Assembly (NCBI GenBank): GCA_016124805.1
Contig: WGND01000003.1
Span: forward strand, 62,001-126,000
Length of the DNA: 64,000 nt
Direction: 5' to 3'
From: Hyphomicrobiales bacterium
GTDB lineage: Bacteria > Pseudomonadota > Alphaproteobacteria > Parvibaculales > Parvibaculaceae
Positions 53,457 through 61,310 of the stretch are shown here, piece by piece. Below the pieces are notes generated by a model, which had not been told where the DNA came from, did no database searches, and worked only from the letters and a program-made list of their open reading frames with translations. Position 1 is the first letter of the stretch. Each line of letters opens with the position of its first letter. The position numbers were made by a program, and so were the translations under genes.

Positions 53457-54107
53457 TTAGTTTGACAGTTGCTCGGGGCGGAGGATTTCAATCTTTCGGT
53501 AGCCGCGGCGAATGATCCCCGCCTTCTCCAACTGCTCGAGAAGCTTTCCCAGCGTGATACGGCTCACACCAATCGTGTAAGCGAGTTCGGTTTGCAGCGC
53601 CTGGACATAAAGCCCCCCTTCCTCCGACCCGATGACGCTTTCGCGTAGAAGCGTTTTCAGGCGTTCCAAGGGACGCTTTTGACGGAAATCATCCATCATG
53701 GATAGCGACCGATGCAATCGTGCTGCCAGCATCCGCAGAAGCACATGGCTAAGGACCGGCATGGTGTCGAGCAATTCCCGGGTCTTGGGGGCTGATATCT
53801 GGAGCACTTTTGCAGGCTCCAGGGCGGTGACGTCATAGGTTCGCGGCAGGTCGATCAGGACAGTCATCTCGCCAAATGATTGGCCGGGCCCGATCTCCAG
53901 CAGCGTTATCAGGGCACCATCCTGGGTGTAGTTGCCGATGCGGAGCCTGCCTTCGACCAATACGGACAGGCCCGGCTTTTGATCCCCGCGGCTCTGAACA
54001 AGACAACCAGCTGGATAGGCAACCACTCTCCCTGCCCGGAAGAGCATGGCCTGTTCGCTGTCTGACAGCTGCTGGAGCAGCGGGAAGTCCGGGCGGTCGA
54101 TCTCCAT
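53457..54107 (-). CDS. Crp/Fnr-family transcription regulator
   Basis: 216 residues. Cyclic-nucleotide-binding fold (about 10-125; VVAYPAGCLVQSRGD, LEIGPGQSFGEMTVLIDLPRTYDVTAL) and a C-terminal winged helix (VQALQTELAYTIGVSRITLGKLLEQLEKAGIIRRGYRKIEIL). No cysteine cluster for Fe-S, so not a classical Fnr. ATG 54107 starts where the domain begins; a TTG at 54143 would add 12 residues. Convergent with the sugar transferase and divergent from the hydroxylase gene. Possible regulator of either; a Crp-like site lies at 23320. Confidence 0.9.
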   Translation of the reverse strand: MEIDRPDFPLLQQLSDSEQAMLFRAGRVVAYPAGCLVQSRGDQKPGLSVLVEGRLRIGNYTQDGALITLLEIGPGQSFGEMTVLIDLPRTYDVTALEPAKVLQISAPKTRELLDTMPVLSHVLLRMLAARLHRSLSMMDDFRQKRPLERLKTLLRESVIGSEEGGLYVQALQTELAYTIGVSRITLGKLLEQLEKAGIIRRGYRKIEILRPEQLSN

Positions 54108-54207
54108 AATTTCAAATGTTAATAAGTTTGCATTTTGAAGCAAGGCCGAATGCTACCTTCCGCGCGGCTTCACAAATGAATGCCTCAGAGAAAATTGGGA
54201 GGGTCCA

Positions 54208-55038
54208 ATGAAACCGGAAATCATAGCAGCATTTGCTATCTTGCTAGGGTTTGTCTTGCTTGAAATTTTCTTCACCCGCTTTTTTTCAAAGGCAGGGCAG
54301 AAGAGAAGTGACGCGATTGTCGAAATCATCTCGACGAGCGTTTTGCTGCTTGTTACGCAGCCTGCTGTTCTCATGCTCTCCGCGCTTGGGATGGCGATGT
54401 TGTTCCCTGAGGCGAGGGGCGTGATTTCTGATTGGCCTGTATGGTCCAAAGTACTTCTTCTGCTCGTTTTTGACGACATGATGCAATATTGGTGGCACCG
54501 TTTTTCACATATGACGCCGTGGCTCTACAAGCTGCATCGGCCCCACCACAATGCCGAATATCTCTCCATTCGTGTCGTCTATCGGAACAATATTTTTTAC
54601 TACGCGCTCCTGCCGGGCCTCTGGTGTTCCGGCATCCTGCTCTATCTCGGTGTCGGCTGGGTTTATGCCGTCTATCTGGTCATAAAACTCACCGTCATCT
54701 ATGGCGCTCATAGTGATGTGCGCTGGGACGCGCCCCTTTACAAAATCAAGTGGCTTTCGCCAGTCATGTGGGTGGTGGAGCGCACCATATCGACCCCGGC
54801 CACACATGGCGCGCATCACGGTCGGCATGCCGCCGATGGCGTGACCAATTACCACGGCAATTTTGGCAATCTGCTGTTCTTCTGGGATGTGCTTTTTGGG
54901 ACGGCCAAGATAACGCGCCGTTACCCGGAAGAGATGGGTGTTGAAAATCTCCCGGACACCTCGATAGGTGAGCAATTGCTCTGGCCGCTGATCTCAACAG
55001 AGCGCTCACGCAAAGCGACATCCGGCATCGTGGCCTAG
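54208..55038 (+). CDS. Sterol desaturase / fatty acid hydroxylase family protein
   Basis: 276 residues, integral membrane protein with the three histidine boxes of the FA_hydroxylase family: HRFSH, HRPHH and the distal THGAHHGRHAAD. These bind a di-iron centre that hydroxylates or desaturates lipids. GGAGGG stands just ahead of the ATG. Divergent from the Crp/Fnr gene. In bacteria such proteins modify fatty acids, hopanoids, carotenoids or sphingolipids; substrate unknown. The HD/dioxygenase gene follows after 160 bases on the same strand. Confidence 0.92.
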   Translation: MKPEIIAAFAILLGFVLLEIFFTRFFSKAGQKRSDAIVEIISTSVLLLVTQPAVLMLSALGMAMLFPEARGVISDWPVWSKVLLLLVFDDMMQYWWHRFSHMTPWLYKLHRPHHNAEYLSIRVVYRNNIFYYALLPGLWCSGILLYLGVGWVYAVYLVIKLTVIYGAHSDVRWDAPLYKIKWLSPVMWVVERTISTPATHGAHHGRHAADGVTNYHGNFGNLLFFWDVLFGTAKITRRYPEEMGVENLPDTSIGEQLLWPLISTERSRKATSGIVA

Positions 55039-55060
55039 TCCTGGCTACGGTCTGATGGCT

Positions 55061-55089
55061 GACAATAAGGGGAGGCAACATTTATTGTC
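55061..55089. other. Hairpin between the hydroxylase and the HD-dioxygenase gene
   Basis: GACAATAA at 55061-55068 pairs perfectly with TTATTGTC at 55082-55089 across a 13-base loop. It lies 23 bases after the hydroxylase stop. Without a T-run it is a weak terminator candidate or a regulator site. Confidence 0.35.
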
Positions 55090-55198
55090 TCCCATAAATC
55101 TTCTGAGCCATGTTTCATCTCTTTGTCCAAAAGATGAGGCAGGGTAAACTTGCCCCCGCGCGGAGCGTTTGCGGGACATGGCTCAGGAGTTTCGATAG

Positions 55199-56620
55199 AT
55201 GATACATCCAGACAATGGTCTTGCCCGGGAAATCATCGAGATTTATGACGCGCGCGGCAGGCAGCGTTATGGCCTTGAAGATATCAGCCAGCTTCAGCAT
55301 GCCCTTCAGACAGCGGCGCTGCTTGAAAAGGCGGGCGCGACACCGGCGCTTGTCCTTGCCGGCCTGCTCCATGATGTGGGCCATATGATTCACAAGCTGG
55401 GTGAGAACCCGGCAGGGGACGGGATCGACGATCGCCATGAAATCCTTGGGGCGAAATGGCTCGCCAAACGCCTTCCCGCCTCTGTTGCAGAACCTGTTCG
55501 TCTCCATGTTGAGGCCAAGCGCTATCTCTGTGGAACAGACCCCGACTATGCCAGCCGATTGGCGCCTGATTCCGTTCTCAGTCTGAAGCTGCAGGGCGGC
55601 CCCATGGCGCCTGATGAAGCGGCAGGCTTTCTGGAAAAGCCCTTTGCGTCCGATGCCGTTTTGCTGCGGCGACTTGATGATGAGGCCAAAGATCCGGACG
55701 CCTGCACCCCGCCGCTTGCCTATTTTCTCTCGCTCTTGCCGCTCGTTCCCATTGATGAGGCGGCGCGGGATGTTTTTGCGCGAGAGGGGGTGCTGGTGCT
55801 GCGGGGTTTCTTTTCGGATGATGACGTTGCCGCTCTGCAGGCCTTTTCGCACGACATGGGCACGCGTGCCCAATCACTGCTGACGGCGGCCCTCCATCAG
55901 GGCTTGTCTTCCGGTGATCTGCTTCAAAGATATCCCGATGACCTCATTCCGGTCGCCGAAGCATCCGACCCGGCCTTGCTCTGTCGCTTTGAATATCTTA
56001 TCGGGTCGCATCCCCGCTTTGCCGATCTTGTGACGGATCGCATTGCGCCCGCCATTTCATGCCTCACGGGTGAGAGCTTTATTCCTTTCAAGGACAAGGA
56101 GAATGAAAAGCTTCCCGGTGGCGGTGCCTTCGGGCCGCATCAGGATTTTGCCGCCTATCAGGCTTTTGGGCCGCGCTATAATGTGACGGCGATGGTGTCG
56201 ATTGACGCGGCGACGAGAGAAAATGGCTGTCTGGAATTTGCGACGGACTGGCGAGCCTATGCCGCGCGCCATCCTGAGGCCGTTGAAATGAGTATCGAAG
56301 ATCGACCGCTGCTGCGTTTTGAAAAGGGTGGTCCCAAAAATGGGGACATTGCGCCTGAGATCGCAGCGTCACTCACATGGCAACATGTCGAGACGGGACC
56401 AGCTGACCTTGTGCTTTTTGATTCATTCGCCCCGCATCGCTCGGCGTCCAATCAGAGTGCGGCGGCACGCCGCGCGATGTTTCTCACCTTCAATGCCGCG
56501 CGCGAGGGTGACTGGTATGCGCGCTATTATCAGGAAAAGCGGGCGCATTATGATGATCCCAAATTCCACGTCTCAACACCGACCCTTCATGCGGGCAGCG
56601 TGACTGAAGACAGGAACTGA
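55199..56620 (+). CDS. Fusion of PhnZ-like HD oxygenase and PhyH/PhnY-like 2-oxoglutarate dioxygenase
   Basis: 473 residues. Residues 1-180 form an HD domain with the residues I recall for the mixed-valence di-iron oxygenase PhnZ at nearly the same positions: Tyr24, Glu27, His34, His58-Asp59, His80, His103 and Asp160. Residues about 185-473 form a phytanoyl-CoA dioxygenase domain with HxD (His314, Asp316), distal His413 and an arginine pair (about 424) for 2-oxoglutarate. PhnY hydroxylates 2-aminoethylphosphonate at C1 and PhnZ then cleaves the C-P bond, so this chain may do both steps. TmpA/TmpB act likewise on trimethylaminoethylphosphonate. AGGAG lies nine bases before the ATG. Substrate unproved; no phosphonate transporter nearby. 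Confidence 0.88.
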   Translation: MIHPDNGLAREIIEIYDARGRQRYGLEDISQLQHALQTAALLEKAGATPALVLAGLLHDVGHMIHKLGENPAGDGIDDRHEILGAKWLAKRLPASVAEPVRLHVEAKRYLCGTDPDYASRLAPDSVLSLKLQGGPMAPDEAAGFLEKPFASDAVLLRRLDDEAKDPDACTPPLAYFLSLLPLVPIDEAARDVFAREGVLVLRGFFSDDDVAALQAFSHDMGTRAQSLLTAALHQGLSSGDLLQRYPDDLIPVAEASDPALLCRFEYLIGSHPRFADLVTDRIAPAISCLTGESFIPFKDKENEKLPGGGAFGPHQDFAAYQAFGPRYNVTAMVSIDAATRENGCLEFATDWRAYAARHPEAVEMSIEDRPLLRFEKGGPKNGDIAPEIAASLTWQHVETGPADLVLFDSFAPHRSASNQSAAARRAMFLTFNAAREGDWYARYYQEKRAHYDDPKFHVSTPTLHAGSVTEDRN

Positions 56621-58410
56621 TCAATTTCGCCAAGGATCTCTGACGTAGAGAGATTTATGAGCGTTTTCCCGCTGAGCGCCCCCAACAGGGCCTGCGCCCA
56701 TGTCGCGTGTGGGCTTGCGTCACCGGGCGCCACAACGAGTCTGTCGATGTGGTCGAGCCCCAGACCATTTTCGTAGATATCATCGGCATCAAGTTCGATC
56801 AGGGCGGCGGTGCTTGTGGGTTCGCTGCAGGCCCTCTGCGCGCCGACAAGATTGTCGTGTCGGCCTTTGGTGGCCAGATGACCGGCAGCGAAGAAGCCCT
56901 CTCGTGATGCCCAGGTGAAATCGGGATGACGTGATGCCAGTTTCGCAGCGATCTGAGTGGCGAGCGCTCCATCATCGCCGATTACGCCAATGGTCGGGAT
57001 GCGTCCGCTGGCCCCACGCGGGAACCAGCTCTCGATAATGTCGGCCTCTTCACCCAGGATGAGACCGGGATTGACATTGAGTTCGCAAAATCCGCCGCCG
57101 ATATCGAGATAGGATTTCGAGATGTCGGTTGTCATGAAATCCAGTCCGGCCAGATCGATCCCGAAAAGCGCTGCTGCCCGGATGCCCAGGCGAATATTGT
57201 CGGGATGGGTGATGTCGGTGACCAATTCGATCGTGCCGCCTGCGGCGCGATTGGCCTGGCTCTTGAGGATAATCTTTTCGCCCTTGGTGGGGACTGACTC
57301 AGGCGTGAGATTTTGTCGCGCAAGAAGAAATTCTGTTTCTTCGTTGAGCGCAATGGGTTTCATGCGGACGTCACTTCGATCCTGCGCCCGTTCCCTGTTG
57401 GTGGCCTCAATCAGTTGACGGATGGAAAGAGCGCCGTCCCCGATAATATGGGCAGGCGAAAGACGTCTGACGGAGAGGACTTTGCCGTTCAAAATCGTAA
57501 TGCGATGGCTGTCGCCCGGCAGGAAGGTTTCAACGATGACCTTGCCGAAAGCCGAGGCGATTCTGTAAGCGCGTTTGACGTCTGCATCCGTCGTCAGATT
57601 CGTGCTGACACCATTGCCATAGTCGGAGGCAAGCGGCTTTACGACCACCGGGAACCGGAGGCGGCGGGCGGCATTGACCGCCTCATTTTCGTTGCGTGCC
57701 AGATATTGCATGGGCGCTGGAAGGCCCTGGGCCCGCAGCGTGGCACCGGTTGCATATTTGTTGGAGGAGAGCGCGGTCGAAATATGGCTTGTGGCATCTG
57801 TAAAGCTTAAGGACGATCTTTGCCGATGGATGCCCTGACCCAGAGAGAGGGGGCGTGCTTCATGTGTGACAGCTGACCACGGGATGCGGCGCTCTTCCGC
57901 AATCCGGATATAGTGAGATGTTCCCAACACATAGGTATTGTTTTCGACAAATTTTTCGATGGCATTCCGGGCCGGGGTCAGGCTTTTCCCGTCAGGTACG
58001 TGAAGCAGACATTCCGTGACATAGCTCGCCAGTTGCCCCGCAGCTGTTGCGATGTTGCTCAGGCGATATTCAAAAAAAAGCCTGTTGGCGGCATTTTCCC
58101 CCTCGTCATTCGGCAATCCGCAAAAGACAACCGGCATACCCGCCCAGCGCTGGAACCGGATGATGGCGCTTGCGAGGACGTCATTGATGCTTTGAGGTGG
58201 TTGCGTAGTGGAAAGGGCAGGAAGTGCTTTCAGATTCTGCACAACATGGGAGGGGCATGTCTCTTCCAGCAGATCCTCTATGCGACGTGCCAGCAGGGGC
58301 AGGTCGCTTGCCGGACTCTGCGGGAGATCGTGGCTGGCGAGCATAACAGGTTTGAGATAATACCGGTTTGGGCCCCGAAAGCGTTTCAAGACCTTCAAAC
58401 TGTTTCCCAT
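56587..58410 (-). CDS. Cyanophycin-synthetase-like ATP-grasp protein lacking a functional Mur domain (copy B)
   Basis: 607 residues, against about 870 for CphA1. The N-terminus (KVLKRFRGPNRYYLKPVML) and a cyanophycin synthetase ATP-grasp region (about 200-470: FPVVVKPLASDYGNGVSTN; RRLSPAHIIGDGALSIRQLIE; VPTKGEKIILKSQANRAAGG; LDIGGGFCELNVNPGLILG) are well kept. The following Mur-ligase-like part is short and its P-loop, TGTNGKTTT in CphA1, is replaced by VIGDDGALATQ. ATG 58410 is chosen for homology and a GGGGAAA upstream; ATG 58446 is an alternative. It ends overlapping the convergent HD-dioxygenase gene by 34 bases. Ligase substrate unknown. Confidence 0.85.
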   Translation of the reverse strand: MGNSLKVLKRFRGPNRYYLKPVMLASHDLPQSPASDLPLLARRIEDLLEETCPSHVVQNLKALPALSTTQPPQSINDVLASAIIRFQRWAGMPVVFCGLPNDEGENAANRLFFEYRLSNIATAAGQLASYVTECLLHVPDGKSLTPARNAIEKFVENNTYVLGTSHYIRIAEERRIPWSAVTHEARPLSLGQGIHRQRSSLSFTDATSHISTALSSNKYATGATLRAQGLPAPMQYLARNENEAVNAARRLRFPVVVKPLASDYGNGVSTNLTTDADVKRAYRIASAFGKVIVETFLPGDSHRITILNGKVLSVRRLSPAHIIGDGALSIRQLIEATNRERAQDRSDVRMKPIALNEETEFLLARQNLTPESVPTKGEKIILKSQANRAAGGTIELVTDITHPDNIRLGIRAAALFGIDLAGLDFMTTDISKSYLDIGGGFCELNVNPGLILGEEADIIESWFPRGASGRIPTIGVIGDDGALATQIAAKLASRHPDFTWASREGFFAAGHLATKGRHDNLVGAQRACSEPTSTAALIELDADDIYENGLGLDHIDRLVVAPGDASPHATWAQALLGALSGKTLINLSTSEILGEIDQFLSSVTLPA

Positions 58411-58461
58411 ACTTGTTGCTTTCCCCGCGGCGATCCCTTGACCCATCTTATAGTGGAAGTA

Positions 58462-60264
58462 TCAGTTTGTGGGGGCTGTCAAAAGGGCTTCAAGCTTTTT
58501 GCGGGCATCATCGGGGCCGGTCACTTCAATGACCCGGCTGCTGAGTGATTTGAGGAGACCGGTTGCGGCGGCTGTTTCGGGCCCATCCCCGTCGGATTTG
58601 TTGACCAGAACAAGTACCGCCAGCCGGTCAATACCGAGCCCATGCCGTGCGATATCCTGCGTGTTCAGTTCCATCAGTGCTGCGGTGCTGGATGGTTCGC
58701 TCCAGGCCCGCTGCGTGCCTGCGAAATTGTCCTGTGGCTCCTTGGCGGCCAAACTGCCATCGACATAAAAACCCTGCTTTGAAGCCCAGCTAAAATGTGG
58801 ATGGGTTTGCAACATCTGTGCAGCAATCTCTGAAGCGATGGTGCCGCCATCATTGAGAATGCCGATCGTCAGGATGCGGCCTTGATGGGGGCCGGGAAAC
58901 CATTTATCGAAAAGATATTCGCGCTCGTCAAACATGAAGGCGGGGGTGACATTGATTTCGCAAAAGCCACCGCCCACTTCCAGATAGGATTTGGCAATGT
59001 CGGGACAGAGAAAATCCAGACCCGCCACATCAATGCCCATCACATGGGTAGCGCGCTCGGCAAGCCATTTGTTGTCGGGATGCATAATGTCGGTCACGAT
59101 CTCATAGCTGCCGCCGAGTACCAAATTGCTCTGGCTGCGTAAGGCTACTTTCTGCTCGTCGACAGGAATGCTGGTTCGGGTCAGACCGGCGTTTTTAATG
59201 AAGTCGTCCGTCATCTGATCAAGCTGAATGGGCCAGAGGTTCTGACCGGCCCGTGCCCTGTTGGCGCCCGCTACAAGACCGGTGATGTCCGTCTTGCCGT
59301 CGCCGATGACGTGGGCAGGAATCTGATGGCGGGCGGTATGCAATTTGCCGTCGATGACCGTCAGGCGATAATGCTCGCCCGGCAGATGCGTTTCCACGAG
59401 GACGGGGCCATGTGCGCGTGCAGCATTATAGGCTTGTTTGACTGCTGCTTCATTCATCAGGCCGGTGCTGACAGCTGTCCCCTTGTCGGTGCCCAGTGGT
59501 TTGATAACGACGGGATAGCCAAGCGCGCGGGCGGCCTGGATCGCGGCCTCCAGTGTCGCAACAACATGCTGATGGGGCGCCGGAATGCCATGGCTTTGGA
59601 GAATCCGGGCGGCGGCATTCTTGTTCGTCGAGAGGCTGGCGCTGATGGTGCTGGTTCTGTCGGTAAAGTTTCCATAGACGCGCTGCGCCAGATGCCCTTC
59701 ACCGAAAGAGAGAAAATGCCCATCCTGCCGCAGGTCGCGCCAAGGAATATTGAGGCGTCGCGCCAGCCGCAGATAGGTTGCGACATTTCGCAAATCCATG
59801 CTTTTTGCCGTGAACTGGCCAATAGCCTTTGCAGCCTGCCTGTCGGCATGGGGGATGCCAGGGTCACTCAGCTCATAAAGGTGCAGGGCCAGTGCCAGCG
59901 CATTGATAGTGACGGGCTTGACCGCATATTCAATGGCAATCGTTTCGGCGGTTTCACGCGTGCTCACCACAGCCCAGTGGCTGACAGGGAAGCCGATCCA
60001 GCGCTGCAGCGTGACGACCATGCCGGCGATGAGGCGTCCGGTTGTCAGTGGTGCATCTGACGCCGGGCGTGTCGGCAGGTCCGGCTCGAAAAAGTCAGCA
60101 CCCGACGGACGGCATTGGGCAAGAATATGATGGAGACGCGCCTCGCGTTCTTTCAAGGTTTCTTCGGACTCTCTTACATGACCAAGTTCAGCATGCATCA
60201 TCGGTCGCGGGCTTTGGAGAGAGGGGCCTGCAATCCAAAACTGCTTCTGAAGTGTTGGCTTCAT
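58462..60264 (-). CDS. Cyanophycin-synthetase-like ATP-grasp protein lacking a functional Mur domain (copy A)
   Basis: 600 residues, diverged paralogue of the next gene. ATP-grasp region about 225-470: YPVVIKPLGTDKGTAVSTG, HQIPAHVIGDGKTDITGLV, IPVDEQKVALRSQSNLVLGG, LEVGGGFCEINVTPAFMF. As in copy B, the Mur-like part begins at ILTIGILNDGGTIA where the P-loop should be, keeps GFYVDG and the SSTAALMELNTQDIARHGLGIDR strand, then stops. This plan matches CphA2, which polymerises beta-Asp-Arg dipeptides with the ATP-grasp domain alone. The N-terminal 100 residues are more diverged than in copy B. Its ATG overlaps the galU stop, so it is cotranslated with galU. Confidence 0.85.
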   Translation of the reverse strand: MKPTLQKQFWIAGPSLQSPRPMMHAELGHVRESEETLKEREARLHHILAQCRPSGADFFEPDLPTRPASDAPLTTGRLIAGMVVTLQRWIGFPVSHWAVVSTRETAETIAIEYAVKPVTINALALALHLYELSDPGIPHADRQAAKAIGQFTAKSMDLRNVATYLRLARRLNIPWRDLRQDGHFLSFGEGHLAQRVYGNFTDRTSTISASLSTNKNAAARILQSHGIPAPHQHVVATLEAAIQAARALGYPVVIKPLGTDKGTAVSTGLMNEAAVKQAYNAARAHGPVLVETHLPGEHYRLTVIDGKLHTARHQIPAHVIGDGKTDITGLVAGANRARAGQNLWPIQLDQMTDDFIKNAGLTRTSIPVDEQKVALRSQSNLVLGGSYEIVTDIMHPDNKWLAERATHVMGIDVAGLDFLCPDIAKSYLEVGGGFCEINVTPAFMFDEREYLFDKWFPGPHQGRILTIGILNDGGTIASEIAAQMLQTHPHFSWASKQGFYVDGSLAAKEPQDNFAGTQRAWSEPSSTAALMELNTQDIARHGLGIDRLAVLVLVNKSDGDGPETAAATGLLKSLSSRVIEVTGPDDARKKLEALLTAPTN

Positions 60265-61157
60265 GGATGAGACGACTTTGTCAACCGATCAAGAATGGGC
60301 CGAAAAGCCGGGGCGAGATCGGGGCGGTCCAGCGCATAGGCCACATTTGCCGAGAGATAGCCCACCTTGTCGCCGCAATCATAGGTCGTGCCGTCAAATT
60401 TATAGGCTGAGAAATTCTGTTCCCCCAGAAGCGAGATCATGCTGTCGGTGAGCTGGATCTCGCCACCGGCACCGGGTTTCTGTTTTTCGAGATGGGCAAA
60501 AATTTCAGGCTGCAGAATGTAACGCCCTGAAATGATCAGATTGGAGGGCGCATCCTCGATCTTCGGTTTTTCGACCATGCCAGTGATGGCGTGGGTTCGT
60601 TCGTTGAAAGTTTCGCCCAGTGCGCAGACGCCATAACGATTGACATGTTCATGCGGGACTTCCTCAACGGCGACCACATTGCCGCCCCGCGCATTATAGG
60701 TCTCGATCATCTGCGCCATGCAGCCGGGCTTTGACTGGATGAGCATGTCGGGCAGTGACAGGGCGAAGGGCTCAGCGCCAATAATTTCACGTGCGCACCA
60801 GACGGCGTGGCCGAGCCCCAGCGGTTCCTGCTGGCGCACGAAGCTTGCCGCCCCTGCCGGTGGCCGACTTCCTTCCAGCATTTCGAAGGACGCTGTTTTC
60901 CCGCGCGCCTTGAGCGTTGATTCAAGTTCGAAGGCCATATCGAAGTGATCTTCAATGGCCCCTTTGCCGCGACCCGTCACAAAGACGAAATGCTCAATGC
61001 CTGCTTCGATGGCTTCTTCGACGGCATACTGGATGACCGGCTTGTCAACAACAGTGAGCATCTCCTTCGGGATGACCTTGGTCGCGGGCAGGAAGCGTGT
61101 GCCGAGGCCTGCGACGGGGAAGACGATTTTGCGGATTTTACGCGGTGCGGTGGTCAT
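60261..61157 (-). CDS. galU: UTP-glucose-1-phosphate uridylyltransferase
   Basis: 298 residues. KIVFPVAGLGTRFLPATKVIPKEMLTVVDKP is the nucleotidyltransferase signature; RQQEPLGLGHAVWCAREI and GMVEKPKIEDAPSNLIISGRYIL are typical of GalU. It makes UDP-glucose, the source of UDP-glucuronate, UDP-xylose and UDP-galacturonate for the locus at 40-47 kb. First gene of an operon with the two ATP-grasp genes, overlapping the first by four bases. Confidence 0.97.
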   Translation of the reverse strand: MTTAPRKIRKIVFPVAGLGTRFLPATKVIPKEMLTVVDKPVIQYAVEEAIEAGIEHFVFVTGRGKGAIEDHFDMAFELESTLKARGKTASFEMLEGSRPPAGAASFVRQQEPLGLGHAVWCAREIIGAEPFALSLPDMLIQSKPGCMAQMIETYNARGGNVVAVEEVPHEHVNRYGVCALGETFNERTHAITGMVEKPKIEDAPSNLIISGRYILQPEIFAHLEKQKPGAGGEIQLTDSMISLLGEQNFSAYKFDGTTYDCGDKVGYLSANVAYALDRPDLAPAFRPILDRLTKSSHP

Positions 61158-61243
61158 GATGATAATCGCCCTGTTGCGGACGTCTCCCTGACTGTTGATG
61201 CAACTTACCGGGAAGTGGGAAGGTCTCTAGGTGTCTCACATTT

Positions 61244-61258
61244 TGGCATCTGGTGCCA
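61244..61258. promoter_or_regulatory. Inverted repeat upstream of galU
   Basis: TGGCA-TCTGG-TGCCA: perfect 5-base arms, in the 153-base spacer between galU and the third sulfotransferase gene, about 87 bases before the galU start. Possible operator; motif not recognised. Confidence 0.3.
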
Positions 61259-61310
61259 GACATGCGCCCGGGAATTGCCGATTTATACGTCGTGACCGGA
61301 TGGATTTTTT

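Noticed and set aside
56587-60264. Calling the two ATP-grasp proteins true cyanophycin synthetases
   Set aside because: Both lack the Mur P-loop and the C-terminal half of CphA1, so the full Asp-then-Arg cycle is not supported; a CphA2-like or other ligase role is safer.
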